Shown here: one piece after another, positions 43,847 through 53,999 of the stretch
How the letters are laid out: each line of letters opens with the position of its first letter
How positions within the stretch are numbered: the first letter of the stretch is position 1
From: Ruegeria sp. HKCCA6707
Lineage (GTDB): Bacteria; Pseudomonadota; Alphaproteobacteria; Rhodobacterales; Rhodobacteraceae
Assembly: GCF_013033515.1 (NCBI RefSeq)
Contig: NZ_WQEG01000011.1
Location: 30,547-94,546 of the forward strand
Length of the DNA: 64,000 bases
Reading direction: 5' to 3'
Translations under genes and position numbers: made by a program
Notes under the pieces: model-generated
What the model was told of the DNA's origin: nothing
What the model saw: only the letters and a program-made list of their open reading frames with translations
Database searches by the model: none

Positions 43847-44401
43847 TCATTGCTCGCAAGTCCAGAAGCCCGGATAGTCCGTCACCAGACCACTACTGTT
43901 AGTTGTGAGGTCCGAACGAAACTGATGAGCTGGCGAGCCGTATTCATACGAAAACTGAGACCGTCTCAGGTAATATTGCTCAAGAGGCTTGAGCTGCCAA
44001 TCAGCAGTATCCAGCCAGGCTGCTACTCCTTGCGCTTTTTGGCCCATTTCAAGGTTTAGCCGCCTAATTGCTGTGGTGTTCGTTGCGGGTGTAAATCCCA
44101 GATCAATATCTATGGAACCGCGAACACTTTCGGCGACGCTTCCATTGAGAATCCATGTGCCGCTGGCCTCGCGCATAATTTCAATGCTCAGGTTGGTCTC
44201 ACCGGCCCAGCCTGAAACGTAAACCGCTTGCGTTTTCCAATCCTGATCATGGCGCACTTCAAAATTAATACTGGTCGCGGTTTTCTTCTCTAAGAAAACT
44301 GTCGCCCCTCTCAACGCCCATCCATCATCCAATTTATCAAGACGACAGGCATCATGACCTCGAACATCCAATCTTTGCCAAAGTATGCAAGCAGTGCGCA
44401 T
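43847..44401 (-). CDS. Putative glycolipid-binding protein (DUF1089-like)
   Basis: About 184 residues from MRTACILWQRLD; an upstream ATG in frame would add 16. It matches the putative glycolipid-binding family by GHDACRLDKLDDGWALRG at the N-terminus, SIDIDLGFTPATNTTAIRRL in the middle and LVTDYPGFWTCEQ at the end. The family is linked to mycobacterial glycolipid loci; a role here is open. Low-GC surroundings (AT-rich at 43735-43770) suggest gain by transfer. No operon partner. Confidence 0.82.
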   Translation of the reverse strand: MRTACILWQRLDVRGHDACRLDKLDDGWALRGATVFLEKKTATSINFEVRHDQDWKTQAVYVSGWAGETNLSIEIMREASGTWILNGSVAESVRGSIDIDLGFTPATNTTAIRRLNLEMGQKAQGVAAWLDTADWQLKPLEQYYLRRSQFSYEYGSPAHQFRSDLTTNSSGLVTDYPGFWTCEQ

Positions 44402-44568
44402 ATGCCGAACCTTTGTAACCGTGCCTTCGAATCCAAATAATGTTGGCACGCTCTATTATGGGCGACAACAGCGGCAGTTCGGGCCATCTCACGGCGCCAC
44501 GCGAACACGCGATTTGTTGTATCTTTGGCGCGTGAGTTAGTGGCAAAATCGCCCAACCCTAATACCGC

Positions 44569-45396
44569 CTACCGCGTGCCCGACAAAAACGTCTTCGGGT
44601 GCATGATGATGTCGAAATGCTGCATGCCGCGTTGCAATTCGAAACTCACCGAATGCCCGGCCTTGCGCAGGGCTTCGGCGTAGTCACGGCTTTGGCGGAT
44701 GAATTCGGGTGTGTCGTGTTCGGCCACCGTCACGTGATAGTGTGGGCCGGGGGTGGGGAGGCGCAAAATCGGAGACAGGTCGTGAATGTCGACGGGCGTC
44801 AATTGCAGGGGCTCGTTCACTGACACAAGGCTGATCGGTTCCAGATCAAAAACGCCGCTGATCAGAATAACCTCGCGCAACCGCAGCCCTGCTTTGGCGA
44901 GCGCGTCGGCGGATGTGGCCATCACCATGGCGGCCAGATGCGCGCCGGCGCTGTGGCCCGACAGGGTGATCCTGCGCGGGTCTATGCCCAGCGCCTGAGC
45001 CTCTTGGGCGAGCCAGAGCAGAGCATCGCGACATTCCGAGATCATCTGAGGCAACCGCGCATCGGGGGCCAGCGTATAGTTCAGTGTCGCAAAACACTGC
45101 CCGGCGTCCACAATCGCCGGGGCCATCACGGCCGAGTCGCGCTGGCTGAGCGCGCGCCAATAGCCACCATGTATGAACACGTGTAACGGCGCATTCGCAT
45201 CGCGCGCTGGAAAGAAGTCAAGAACCTGCGTGGGCGCGTCGCCATAGCGCAGATTTTCGCGCACTGTATTGTCTGCCCGGGCCTGCGCGCTGAGGGCGGC
45301 ATAGCTGGCCAGATAGGGGGAGATGTCGCCCCCAACCATCGAGCTTGGGGAATAGGCCTGTTCAAGTTCGTCTTGCGAAAATCCGCGATACAGCAT
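44569..45396 (-). CDS. Alpha/beta hydrolase, kynurenine-formamidase-like
   Basis: 275 residues. HGGYW oxyanion motif (VFIHGGYWRALS), nucleophile elbow LSGHSAGAHLAA, and a late histidine (MQHFDII). This is the architecture of arylformamidase-type esterases of the HGGXW group. The kynurenine pathway is one known use, but no other gene of it is present here. Not recognisably in an operon. Confidence 0.88.
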   Translation of the reverse strand: MLYRGFSQDELEQAYSPSSMVGGDISPYLASYAALSAQARADNTVRENLRYGDAPTQVLDFFPARDANAPLHVFIHGGYWRALSQRDSAVMAPAIVDAGQCFATLNYTLAPDARLPQMISECRDALLWLAQEAQALGIDPRRITLSGHSAGAHLAAMVMATSADALAKAGLRLREVILISGVFDLEPISLVSVNEPLQLTPVDIHDLSPILRLPTPGPHYHVTVAEHDTPEFIRQSRDYAEALRKAGHSVSFELQRGMQHFDIIMHPKTFLSGTR

Positions 45397-45468
45397 GGGG
45401 TGATTTTGGCTCCGCTGGGTTGCCCTGTGCCCTATGTTTAGAGGGCAATTCAGGGGTTTGCCAACCGC

Positions 45469-46497
45469 TTAGCGCCAGTCCAGAACCACCTTGCCCGATT
45501 GGCCGGACTTCATCGCTGCGAACCCTTGGGCGAAATCATCCACGGCAAAGCGATGGGTAATGACCCGGCTGACATCCAGACCGTTCTGCAACATGGCGAT
45601 CATCTTGTACCAGGTCTCAAACATCTCGCGGCCATAGACGCCTTTGATGGTGATGGCCTTGAACACGATCTGCGACCAATCCACCGGCGACGTGCCGGGT
45701 GGGATCCCCAGCAAGGCGATCTTACCGCCCATGACAAGGGCTTCGACCATCTGGTCGAGCGCCGCTTGTGAGCCTGACATCTCAAGCCCGACATCAAAGC
45801 CCTGCGTCATGCCGAGTTCCGTGATGACGTCGAGCAGTGCTTCTTTCGCCACATTCACGGTGCGCACGGTTGGCACCACGTGTTCGGCCAGGGTCAGGCG
45901 GTCGGCGTTGATATCGGTGATCACCACATGCCGCGCCCCGGCATGGCGAGCCACGGCGGCGGCCATGATCCCGATGGGGCCGGCACCTGTGATCAGTACA
46001 TCCTCACCCAGCAGATCGAAACTGAGCGCGGTGTGCACAGCGTTGCCCAGCGGATCAAGGATTGCTCCGATCTCATCAGGAATGTCATCCGGCAGTGGGA
46101 CAACGTTAAAGGCTGGCAGCTTTAGATATTGCGCAAAGGCGCCTTGTTCGTTCACACCGATGCCGCGCGTACCCGGGTCAAGGTGGAACTTGCCCGCGCG
46201 GCTTTGACGGCTGTCCGGAGTGATCAGATGCCCCTCGCCCGAGCAGCGCTGGCCAATGTTCAATCCGGTGACGTTGCGCCCGATCTCGACAATCTCACCG
46301 GCGAACTCATGTCCGGTGATCATCGGCACAGGAACGGTTGCGGCGGCCCATTCATCCCAGTTCCAGATGTGGATATCGGTGCCGCAGATCCCGGTTTTGT
46401 TGACGCGGATCAGAACCTCATCCGGTCCGATTTCGGGCACTGGAGCCTGTACCATCCACAGACCTTCTTCGGGCTTGGACTTTTCGAGCGCTTTCAT
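45469..46497 (-). CDS. tdh: L-threonine 3-dehydrogenase
   Basis: 342 residues. Zinc motif [16 protein letters not shown] and [12 protein letters not shown], structural-zinc region, NAD site [18 protein letters not shown]. Oxidises threonine to 2-amino-3-ketobutyrate, which Kbl cleaves to glycine and acetyl-CoA. The ATG at [12 protein letters not shown] matches E. coli Tdh. Third gene of the kbl unit, 19 bases after the middle gene. Confidence 0.97.
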   Translation of the reverse strand: MKALEKSKPEEGLWMVQAPVPEIGPDEVLIRVNKTGICGTDIHIWNWDEWAAATVPVPMITGHEFAGEIVEIGRNVTGLNIGQRCSGEGHLITPDSRQSRAGKFHLDPGTRGIGVNEQGAFAQYLKLPAFNVVPLPDDIPDEIGAILDPLGNAVHTALSFDLLGEDVLITGAGPIGIMAAAVARHAGARHVVITDINADRLTLAEHVVPTVRTVNVAKEALLDVITELGMTQGFDVGLEMSGSQAALDQMVEALVMGGKIALLGIPPGTSPVDWSQIVFKAITIKGVYGREMFETWYKMIAMLQNGLDVSRVITHRFAVDDFAQGFAAMKSGQSGKVVLDWR

Positions 46498-46516
46498 AGT
46501 GTTGGGTTTCACGGAG

Positions 46517-47467
46517 TCACTCCCACAGATCGGTGGACAGGTATTTCAATCCGCTGTCACACATGATGATGGCAACGCAGCCGCCTCTTTCTGGCCCGCG
46601 CAGCAGTTGAATTGCGGCGGCAAGGTTGGCCCCGGCGGAATAGCCTGCGAAAATGCCTTCGGTCCGGGCCAGCAGCCGGGCGCAGTCCCGGGCTGCGTCG
46701 CCAGAAACAGAGAGGTGACCGGCCAAAACCGTTTCATTCAGATGCGCCAGTTCGCTCATCGCGTAACCGCCGCCTTGAGTGGGATGATCGGGCGCGCTGA
46801 CGGGTTCTCCGGCCAGTGCGCGGGCCCCTTCCGGCTCAACCGCATAGCAGTTCACGCCGCGTGGTGTCAGGTATTCCGCTGCTCCTGCCAGTGTGCCGCC
46901 CGAACCGGCGAAGTCGCAGAAGGCGGTGACAGCGCCACCCGATTGGTCCCAAATCTCGGGCCCGGTGCCTGTTGCGTGGGCCAAGGGGTTTCCGACATGG
47001 CCAAACTGATCTGCGCGAAAGGCGTTCCGTTCCTGCGTGATCCGTTGTGCCGCCTCGTCCACCAGGGCCAGATCAGCGCCCGAAACTTCGCCGGGTTTGC
47101 TGCCATCGGCCTGCGGTACGATCACAACCTCGGCCCCCAAGGCGCGCATCATGCGGGTGCGTTCGACCGAGTTTCCCGCGCTCATCACCGCGATGAAGGG
47201 ATGGCCCAGAATGCCGCAGACAATCGCCAGACCGGTTCCCATATTGCCCGAGATCAATTCGACCACGGTTTGCCCCGGGGCCAATGTGCCGTCCGCGCGC
47301 ACCATTTCGATGATCGCTTTGGCGGCACGGTCCTTCTTGGAAAATCCTGGCAGCAAATAGTCGAGCTTGGCCAGAATGCGGCCGTCTAGGACAAGCTGCT
47401 GGCTCAACCGTGTCAACTCGACAAGCGGCGTGTTTCCAATTGCGTCGATGACAGAGGGCAGGATCAC
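46517..47467 (-). CDS. PLP-dependent cysteine-synthase-family protein
   Basis: 316 residues. Fold of cysteine synthase/cystathionine beta-synthase: [12 protein letters not shown], the PLP lysine in [23 protein letters not shown] for the phosphate loop, and EPEGARALA. The active-site segments differ from CysK (PGFSKKDR for the usual PxGSVKDR, ISGNMG for TSGNTG). Because it lies between kbl and tdh in a threonine operon, a role in handling threonine, serine or a product is likely, but it is not proved. Overlaps the kbl stop by 4 bases. Confidence 0.87.
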   Translation of the reverse strand: MILPSVIDAIGNTPLVELTRLSQQLVLDGRILAKLDYLLPGFSKKDRAAKAIIEMVRADGTLAPGQTVVELISGNMGTGLAIVCGILGHPFIAVMSAGNSVERTRMMRALGAEVVIVPQADGSKPGEVSGADLALVDEAAQRITQERNAFRADQFGHVGNPLAHATGTGPEIWDQSGGAVTAFCDFAGSGGTLAGAAEYLTPRGVNCYAVEPEGARALAGEPVSAPDHPTQGGGYAMSELAHLNETVLAGHLSVSGDAARDCARLLARTEGIFAGYSAGANLAAAIQLLRGPERGGCVAIIMCDSGLKYLSTDLWE

Positions 47468-48651
47468 GAGATCACACCAAGCGCTTTGCCAACCTTGCCA
47501 AAGGCCGCCAGGGCGCGGTCCAGTTCATCTTGAGTCAAAGCGGCGTTCATCTGAGTACGGATCCGGGCCTGCCCGCGTGGAACAACCGGGAAGAAAAAGC
47601 CCGACACATAAACGCCCTCGTCAAACAGGCGCGAGGCCATTTCTTGCGCCAGCGTTGCTTCGCCCAGCATCACTGGGATGATGGGGTGTTCACCAGGCAA
47701 AAGGTCAAAGCCCAGGGCCTCAAGCCCCGCGCGCCAATATTTTGCATTGTCGAACAGCTGCGCGCGCAACTGCTCACCGTGTTCAACCAGTTGGATCGCC
47801 TCCAGCCCGGCAGCAACGATCGAGGGCGGCAGCGAGTTCGAAAACAGATAGGGCCGCGCCCGCTGCCGCAGCAGGTCGATCACTGGCTGCGGCCCTGCGA
47901 TATAGCCGCCGATTGCTCCCCCCAGTGCTTTGCCCAAGGTTCCCGTCAGAATGTCGACGTCCACGCCGAAGTGATCTGGAGTTCCTGCGCCGCGCGGCCC
48001 CATGAAACCAGTGGCGTGGCAATCATCGACCATGACAACCGCGTCATATGTGTCGGCCAGTTCGCGGATCTTGGGCAGATTGGCCAAATAGCCATCCATC
48101 GAAAACACGCCGTCCGTGGCAATCATGATATGCCGCGCACCGTCAGAGCGCGCTTGTTTGAGCCAGGCTTCGAGGTCGTTCATGTCATTGTTCATGTAAC
48201 GATACCGTTTGGCCTTGCACAGGCGCACGCCGTCGATGATCGACGCATGGTTCAGACTGTCCGAAATGATCGCATCTTCCGGGCCTAACAAAGGCTCGAA
48301 CAGACCTCCATTCGCATCGAAACAGGCAGCAAAGAGGATCGCGTCGTCCTTGTTGAGAAACTGCGCCAGCTTCTGTTCCAACTCACGGTGAATATCCTGC
48401 GTGCCGCAGATGAAGCGGACCGAGGCCATGCCGAACCCTTTGGGTTCCATCGCGCCCTTGGCCGCGTCTATCAACGCCGGGTGATCGGCCAGACCCAGAT
48501 AGTTGTTGGCGCAGAGGTTGATTACGCGACGGTCGCCCACCGTGATCTCTCCGCCCTGGGGCGAGGTGATCATGCGTTCGTGTTTATAAAGCCCCTCGGA
48601 TTCGATTTGCACAAGGGTGTCCGCAATGTGGGACAGGAATGCATCTGCCAT
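47464..48651 (-). CDS. kbl: Glycine C-acetyltransferase (2-amino-3-ketobutyrate CoA ligase)
   Basis: 395 residues. Alpha-oxoamine synthase family, PLP enzyme: [56 protein letters not shown] and [15 protein letters not shown] (PLP lysine K in GKALGG). Splits 2-amino-3-ketobutyrate with CoA into glycine and acetyl-CoA. Operon head; TTTCCG-type palindromes stand about 65-90 bases before its ATG. Confidence 0.97.
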   Translation of the reverse strand: MADAFLSHIADTLVQIESEGLYKHERMITSPQGGEITVGDRRVINLCANNYLGLADHPALIDAAKGAMEPKGFGMASVRFICGTQDIHRELEQKLAQFLNKDDAILFAACFDANGGLFEPLLGPEDAIISDSLNHASIIDGVRLCKAKRYRYMNNDMNDLEAWLKQARSDGARHIMIATDGVFSMDGYLANLPKIRELADTYDAVVMVDDCHATGFMGPRGAGTPDHFGVDVDILTGTLGKALGGAIGGYIAGPQPVIDLLRQRARPYLFSNSLPPSIVAAGLEAIQLVEHGEQLRAQLFDNAKYWRAGLEALGFDLLPGEHPIIPVMLGEATLAQEMASRLFDEGVYVSGFFFPVVPRGQARIRTQMNAALTQDELDRALAAFGKVGKALGVIS

Positions 48652-48717
48652 GACGATCTCCGTTTATCTGAGTCGCGTATCTAACATAACGGAGGAATTT
48701 CCCAAATAGGGGATTTT

Positions 48718-48740
48718 CGTAATTACGGAAAAGTTTCCGT
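48718..48740. promoter_or_regulatory. Operator cluster in front of kbl
   Basis: CGTAATTACG (48718-48727) overlaps ACGGAAA-AG-TTTCCGT (48725-48740, perfect 7-bp arms). Half-sites CGGAAA/TTTCCG recur to about 48750 and near 48690. Placed between the kbl start (48651) and the regulator stop (48761), the pair is the likely binding site of the XRE-cupin regulator. Confidence 0.72.
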
Positions 48741-48760
48741 GAAGGCGGAAATCTGCCGTG

Positions 48761-49327
48761 TCAGGCGTTCTTGACGATCAGAAAGACCCGCGCCGGGCCA
48801 CCAAGTGATGCGATGGAGTGGGCAACATCCGCATTATAACGGGCAGTGTCGCCTTGCGTCAGTTCTGAGGTTGCGTTGCCTGAAGTGACGCTCACGTCAC
48901 CTTCCAACACAGTCAGCTGTTCCTGCGCGCCTCGCATATGCGGTTGGCTGTGCAACGCGCCACCTGTGTCGAAACGGATGTCATAGACCTCGTGCCCCCC
49001 CGCTTCTTCGGGGGGTGAGAGAATGCGGATCCGACAGTTCTGCCCCATATTGTCGATGCTGGGCACTTCGGCTTTTCTGAGCACCTCGATCTGGTCTTCG
49101 GCTTTGGTGCCATCCAGCAGCCCGGCAAAGTCCACTTGCAAGGCGCGTGTCAGGTTCCACAATGTCGATATCGTCGGGCTGCTTTCACCGCGCTCGATCT
49201 GGCTGACCATCGAGCGTGAGACGCCGCTGAGATTTGCAACCGCCTCAAGGGACAGCCCTTTGGCGCGGCGCGCCTCTTTTAGTCGGGCGGGCAAAAGGTT
49301 CAGGATATCGTCTGTGTCTTCCGTCAT
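48761..49327 (-). CDS. XRE-cupin transcriptional regulator
   Basis: About 188 residues from MTEDTDDILN; an ATG 12 bases upstream is possible. HTH of XRE type (KGLSLEAVANLSGVSRSMVS, then QIERGESSPTISTLW) and a C-terminal cupin (EVYDIRFDTGGALHSQPHM ... VLEGDVSV, DTARYNADVAHSIASLG). Such regulators sense a small molecule in the cupin and control operons of amino-acid use. Its position upstream of kbl-tdh and the palindromes between them suggest it controls threonine breakdown and perhaps itself. Confidence 0.9.
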   Translation of the reverse strand: MTEDTDDILNLLPARLKEARRAKGLSLEAVANLSGVSRSMVSQIERGESSPTISTLWNLTRALQVDFAGLLDGTKAEDQIEVLRKAEVPSIDNMGQNCRIRILSPPEEAGGHEVYDIRFDTGGALHSQPHMRGAQEQLTVLEGDVSVTSGNATSELTQGDTARYNADVAHSIASLGGPARVFLIVKNA

Positions 49328-49438
49328 GGCGGAATCCATGCGTGTTGCGTAACGTAATGTCAATTCCGGTCGTGACAGCCCATGGAATATGCAGATCATG
49401 TTGCAAGAGCAAAACGCGCAGAGTTTGGAGGAGAAAAC

Positions 49439-50614
49439 ATGACGGATGTAGTAATTCTGGATGGTGCGCGGACCGCCATCGGCACGTTTGGGGGCGCTTT
49501 GTCTTCGACAGCCCCGATTGATCTGGCGACAGTCGCGACCGAGGCAGCACTGGAACGGTCTGGTGTTGAAGGCGCGCAGATCGGGCATGTTGTATTCGGT
49601 CACGTCATCAATACCGAGCCGCGCGATATGTACCTGTCGCGGGTTGCTGCGATGCAGGCGGGCATTCCCAACGGAACGCCTGCAATGAATGTGAACCGGT
49701 TATGTGGATCGGGCGCGCAGGCGATTGTTTCGGCGGTTCAATCGTTGATGCTAGGCGATGCCGAGTTTGCCGTGGCAGGTGGGGCCGAAAGCATGTCGCG
49801 CAGTCCATATATCGTGCCGCAGGCGCGCTGGGGCGCAAAGATGGGAGATGTTACCTCATTGGATATGATGCTGGGCGCGTTGAACTGTCCCTTTGGCACT
49901 GGCCATATGGGCGTGACGGCAGAAAATGTCGCGGACGAGCATCAGATCAGCCGGGAACAGATGGATGCGTTTGCGCTGACCAGTCAGAGCCGGGCAGCGG
50001 AGGCGATTGAGGCCGGGTATTTCGACACCCAAATCGCGCCGGTGCAGGTCAAGGTCAAACGCGACATGATTGATTTCAAGGTGGATGAGCATCCCAAAGC
50101 GACCACGGCTGAGGCACTGGCCGGTTTGCGTCCGGTGTTCAAGAAAGACGGGCGCGTGACTGCGGGCAATGCATCGGGCATCAACGATGGTGCGGCAGCG
50201 ATGGTTCTGGCCACGGCGGATGCGGCAGAGAAGGCCGGTTTGAAACCCAAAGCGCGCATTCTCGGTTATGCCCACGCGGGCGTTCGGCCCGAGGTGATGG
50301 GCATTGGTCCGGTTCCGGCGGTACAGAACCTGTTTGCCAAGACCGGCTTGTCCGCCGATGATTTCGATGTGATCGAAAGCAACGAGGCCTTTGCCGCGCA
50401 GGCTTTGGCGGTCAATCAGGAACTTGGACTGGACGCTGCCAAAGTGAACCCGAACGGGGGTGCGATTGCCTTGGGGCATCCGGTTGGTGCGACCGGCGCG
50501 ATCATCACCTTGAAGGCTCTGTATGAACTGGAGCGTATCGGTGGCTCAAAAGGGCTGATCACAATGTGTATTGGTGGTGGTCAGGGGATTGCGATTGCCA
50601 TGGAGCGACTTTGA
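49439..50614 (+). CDS. Acetyl-CoA C-acyltransferase (thiolase)
   Basis: 391 residues. Catalytic Cys in NRLCGSGAQAI, His in GGAIALGHPVGATGA and Cys in CIGGGQGIA; MTDVVILDGARTAIGTFGG start and GGAESMSRSPY loop are typical of BktB/PhaA type thiolases. Condenses or cleaves beta-ketoacyl-CoA. Starts behind a GGAGGAGAAAAC ribosome site. Divergent from the regulator. It could use the acetyl-CoA produced by Kbl, but a biosynthetic or beta-oxidation role is equally possible. Confidence 0.93.
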   Translation: MTDVVILDGARTAIGTFGGALSSTAPIDLATVATEAALERSGVEGAQIGHVVFGHVINTEPRDMYLSRVAAMQAGIPNGTPAMNVNRLCGSGAQAIVSAVQSLMLGDAEFAVAGGAESMSRSPYIVPQARWGAKMGDVTSLDMMLGALNCPFGTGHMGVTAENVADEHQISREQMDAFALTSQSRAAEAIEAGYFDTQIAPVQVKVKRDMIDFKVDEHPKATTAEALAGLRPVFKKDGRVTAGNASGINDGAAAMVLATADAAEKAGLKPKARILGYAHAGVRPEVMGIGPVPAVQNLFAKTGLSADDFDVIESNEAFAAQALAVNQELGLDAAKVNPNGGAIALGHPVGATGAIITLKALYELERIGGSKGLITMCIGGGQGIAIAMERL

Positions 50615-50630
50615 TCCGCCTGTTTAGGAA

Positions 50631-50703
50631 GGGGGCTGTCCGCCCCCCTTCACGCTGAGGGAGTGTTTCCCCGCGAGGATATCTTCTGCCAGACAAAGCA
50701 AAC
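50631..50703. repeat. Dispersed intergenic repeat, diverged copy
   Basis: GGGGGC-TGTCC-GCCCCC hairpin (50631-50647) followed by CCCCGCGAGGATATCTTCTG and CCAGACAAAG. Same order as the 41104-41176 unit: a G/C hairpin, then GAGGATAT, then an A-rich end. Convergent spot between the thiolase and ubiB. Confidence 0.65.
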
Positions 50704-50712
50704 GGGTCGGGT

Positions 50713-52242
50713 TTATCCGAGTGTCATGATCAACAGTGTTGCGACGACGCCCGCGGCAGCGCCGATGACAGCCGGTAGCAGGGTCGCGCCAAGCCCCTTG
50801 CCGCTGGGGTCGTCTTTTTGGGTTTGGGCGATCAGGGCGTCTTCGACCAGCGCAGGCAGGCGTGGGCCGAACCGAGCCAGTACCAAAGCGGTTTTGCCGA
50901 AATCGCGGAGCGCCGCGCGCGGGCCTATCGACTGTTTGATATAGTCTTCGACCACAGGGCGCGCGACCTCCCAGATGTTGATATGGGGGTCCAGCGAACG
51001 GGCGACGCCTTCGACCACCACCATCGTGCGTTGCAGCAGGATCAGCTCGGTGCGGGTCTCCATGCCGAAACGCTCGGTGACCTCGAACAGATAGTTCAGA
51101 AGGCGGCCCATCGAGATATGGGTGGCGTCCATGCCAAAGATCGGCTCGCCCACCGCGCGCAGGGCGCGGGCAAATTCGTCGACATCCCGGTCGGCGGGGA
51201 CATATCCGGCCTCGAAATGTACTTCGGCCACGCGTTTGTAATCGCGGCGGATGAAGCCAAAGAGGATCTCGGCATAGACCCGACGCGTATATTCGTCGAT
51301 ATGGCCCATGATGCCATAGTCATACGCAATGATATCCCCATTGGCCGCGACCTTGAGGTTGCCTTGGTGCATATCGGCGTGGAAATAGCCATCGCGCAGG
51401 GCATGCAGCAGGAACAGCCTTAGAACGCGTTGGGCCAGGTCGTGGCGACTATGGCCAGCCGCATCCAGGGAGTCATTTTCGCCCAACGGGATGCCATCTG
51501 CCCAGCTGAGTGTCATCACCCGGCGAGCAGAGAGGGACCAGACCACCGGCGGTAGCCAGAACCCTGCATCATCCTTGGTGTTTGCGGCGTATTCCGAGGC
51601 AGCCGCACTTTCCAGGCGTAGGTCCAGCTCACCTCGGACCACGCCGTCGAAATGCTCGATCACTTCCATCGGGCGCAGGCGGCGGGCCCCGGGGGCGCAA
51701 AGCTGAACGATGCGGGCAGCGAAATAGAACGCGTCGACATCTTTGCGGAAGGCGCGTTCGATGCCTGGGCGCAGCACTTTGACCGCGACATCTTCGCTGG
51801 TGCTGACCAGCTTGGCCTTGTGCACCTGCGCGATCGAGGCGGCTGCGATGGGTTCGCTGAACTCGCTAAAGATGTCCGAGACGGGCTGACCCAGCTCTTT
51901 CTCAACTTCGGCCATGGCCTTGGCTTTGGAGAAAGGAGGCAGCTTGTCTTGCAACACGCGAAGTTGTTCAGCCAGTTCATCCCCGACCACATCGGGACGG
52001 GTCGAGAGCACCTGGCCGAATTTGATGTAGGCCGGGCCCAGAGCCGTGAGCGCGCGGGTGGCTGGAGGCATTGACGGGTCGCCTTTGTAGCCCAGCCATT
52101 GGAACGGTTTGCCCAACGCATGCGCCACGATCCGCAAGGCGCGCGGGGCCTCGAACGCGTCCAACACCACGTTCATGGCGCCGGTGCGCTCGAGCGTGGC
52201 GCCTGTGCGGATCAGGCGGATGATGTTGTGGGGGCCGCGCAT
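50713..52242 (-). CDS. ubiB: Ubiquinone biosynthesis kinase-like protein UbiB
   Basis: 509 residues. ABC1/UbiB family with the invariant KxGQ motif in YIKFGQVLSTRPD, Ala-rich QAAS-like loop in SIAQVHKAKL, DYGIMGHID metal motif and two C-terminal membrane helices (GATLLPAVIGAAAGVVATLL). An atypical kinase/ATPase needed for ubiquinone hydroxylations. Directly follows ubiE (stop and start adjoin) in one operon. Confidence 0.96.
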   Translation of the reverse strand: MRGPHNIIRLIRTGATLERTGAMNVVLDAFEAPRALRIVAHALGKPFQWLGYKGDPSMPPATRALTALGPAYIKFGQVLSTRPDVVGDELAEQLRVLQDKLPPFSKAKAMAEVEKELGQPVSDIFSEFSEPIAAASIAQVHKAKLVSTSEDVAVKVLRPGIERAFRKDVDAFYFAARIVQLCAPGARRLRPMEVIEHFDGVVRGELDLRLESAAASEYAANTKDDAGFWLPPVVWSLSARRVMTLSWADGIPLGENDSLDAAGHSRHDLAQRVLRLFLLHALRDGYFHADMHQGNLKVAANGDIIAYDYGIMGHIDEYTRRVYAEILFGFIRRDYKRVAEVHFEAGYVPADRDVDEFARALRAVGEPIFGMDATHISMGRLLNYLFEVTERFGMETRTELILLQRTMVVVEGVARSLDPHINIWEVARPVVEDYIKQSIGPRAALRDFGKTALVLARFGPRLPALVEDALIAQTQKDDPSGKGLGATLLPAVIGAAAGVVATLLIMTLG

Positions 52243-52995
52243 TCAGATCTTCCAACCGGAATGCAGCGCCGCGATGCCCATGCTGAGATTGCGGTATTTG
52301 GCGTTTTCAAAACCAGCGGCTCGGACCATACCCAAAAACGTATCCTGGTCGGGGAATTTGCGGATCGATTCCACCAGATACTGATAGCTGTCATAGTCAT
52401 TGGCGATCAGTTTGCCCATGCGGGGAATGACGTTGAAGCTGTAGAGGTCGTAGAGCTTTTGCAGTCCATCATTGGGCAGTTGGCTGAACTCCAGCACCAT
52501 CAGGCGGCCACCGGGTTTCAGAACGCGATATGCCTCGTTCAGAGCCTCTTGCGGGCGGGTCACGTTCCGGATGCCGAAAGAAATCGTATAGACGTCAAAG
52601 CTGTCGTCGTCGAAGGGCAGGGCCATCGCGTCGCCGACCACCCAGTTCAGGCTATCGGCCATCTGGTCGGCTTCGGCGCGCTGGCGGCCTTCGACCAGCA
52701 TGGGCTCGGTCAGGTCCAGAACGGTGGCGTGGCCGTGGCCCGCGCGTTTGAGAAAGCGGAAGGAAATGTCACCAGTGCCGCCTGCCACATCCAGCAGGTG
52801 CTGGCCGGGGCGCGGGGCCAACCAATCCATCATGGCGTCTTTCCAGACCCGGTGAATGCCCATCGACATGACATCATTCATCACGTCATATCTCGAGGCG
52901 ACCGAGTTGAATACGCCTTGCACCCGCCCGGCCTTTTCAGCCTCGCGCACGGTTTCGAACCCGAAATGAGTGGTCTTGTCGTTGCTGTCGGACAT
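52243..52995 (-). CDS. ubiE: Ubiquinone/menaquinone C-methyltransferase UbiE
   Basis: 250 residues. SAM motif [34 protein letters not shown] and the [20 protein letters not shown] region. Makes the C-methylation in ubiquinone synthesis. Divergent from mutM, an order conserved in alphaproteobacteria. Confidence 0.97.
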   Translation of the reverse strand: MSDSNDKTTHFGFETVREAEKAGRVQGVFNSVASRYDVMNDVMSMGIHRVWKDAMMDWLAPRPGQHLLDVAGGTGDISFRFLKRAGHGHATVLDLTEPMLVEGRQRAEADQMADSLNWVVGDAMALPFDDDSFDVYTISFGIRNVTRPQEALNEAYRVLKPGGRLMVLEFSQLPNDGLQKLYDLYSFNVIPRMGKLIANDYDSYQYLVESIRKFPDQDTFLGMVRAAGFENAKYRNLSMGIAALHSGWKI

Positions 52996-53081
52996 TTGCC
53001 TTGCCGTTTGTCGAATTTCGCCTCTGTTATAGGGCCATAACAGGCGGGCACAATGCGGCCCTTTGGAACAGGAGCCAAGTC

Positions 53082-53933
53082 ATGCCCGAATTACCCGAGG
53101 TCGAGACAGTCAGGCGCGGTCTGATCCCGGCGATGGAAGGGGTTGTGATTGCGCGGGCTGACGTCAATCGCCCAGATCTGCGCTGGCCTTTCCCGGACCG
53201 TATGGCCCAACGGCTGACAGGCAAGCGGGTGGAGCGGTTGCGGCGACGGTCGAAATATATTCTGGCCGATCTCAGTAGTGCAGAGACATTGCTGATCCAT
53301 CTGGGCATGTCGGGGCGGATGACGGTTTCGGGGGATCCATTGGGGCAGTTTGTGCATGATCACCCCGCCAAGCAAAAGCATGACCATGTGGTGTTCCACA
53401 TGGCCAATGGTGCGCGCATCACCTTCAACGACCCGCGTCGCTTTGGTGCAATGGATTTGTTGCCGACCGCAACGGCGGAGCGGCACAAGCTACTGTCGGT
53501 TCTGGGGCCTGAGCCTTTGGGCAATGATTTTCACGAGCAGCATCTGATTGAGGCGTTCAAAGGTAAGAACATGCCGATCAAATCGGCTTTGCTGGATCAG
53601 GGAATCGTTGCGGGTTTGGGGAATATCTACGTCTGCGAAGCCCTTTTTCGCGGCAAGGTGTCGCCACGTCGTAAAGCAGGGCAGATTTCTGCGGCGCGCG
53701 TTACGGCACTTGTGCCGATCATCCGGCAGGTGTTGCAGGATGCCATCGAAGCGGGCGGATCGTCCCTGCGCGATTTCCGCCAAGCTGATGGAGAGCTTGG
53801 ATATTTTCAACACAGCGTTGATGTGTATGGGCGCGAAGGTGAACCCTGCCGCACCGCAGGATGCGGTGGGACGATCAAGAGAATCACCCAGTCTGGTCGC
53901 TCATCCTTCTATTGTACGCAATGCCAAAGATAA
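53082..53933 (+). CDS. mutM: Formamidopyrimidine-DNA glycosylase MutM
   Basis: 283 residues. N-terminal catalytic [14 protein letters not shown] (P2, E3), helix-two-turn-helix, and the C-terminal zinc finger [12 protein letters not shown] ... FYCTQCQR (four Cys). Removes oxidised purines such as 8-oxoguanine. The start codon is set by MPELPEVE, which must be N-terminal after Met removal. A GGAGCC ribosome site precedes it. Confidence 0.98.
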   Translation: MPELPEVETVRRGLIPAMEGVVIARADVNRPDLRWPFPDRMAQRLTGKRVERLRRRSKYILADLSSAETLLIHLGMSGRMTVSGDPLGQFVHDHPAKQKHDHVVFHMANGARITFNDPRRFGAMDLLPTATAERHKLLSVLGPEPLGNDFHEQHLIEAFKGKNMPIKSALLDQGIVAGLGNIYVCEALFRGKVSPRRKAGQISAARVTALVPIIRQVLQDAIEAGGSSLRDFRQADGELGYFQHSVDVYGREGEPCRTAGCGGTIKRITQSGRSSFYCTQCQR

Positions 53934-53999
53934 CTTGATCCGACGAAATCAGATGATAAGGAATCGTATCTGAACGGAACAACCGGAAGCTTTTACCTC

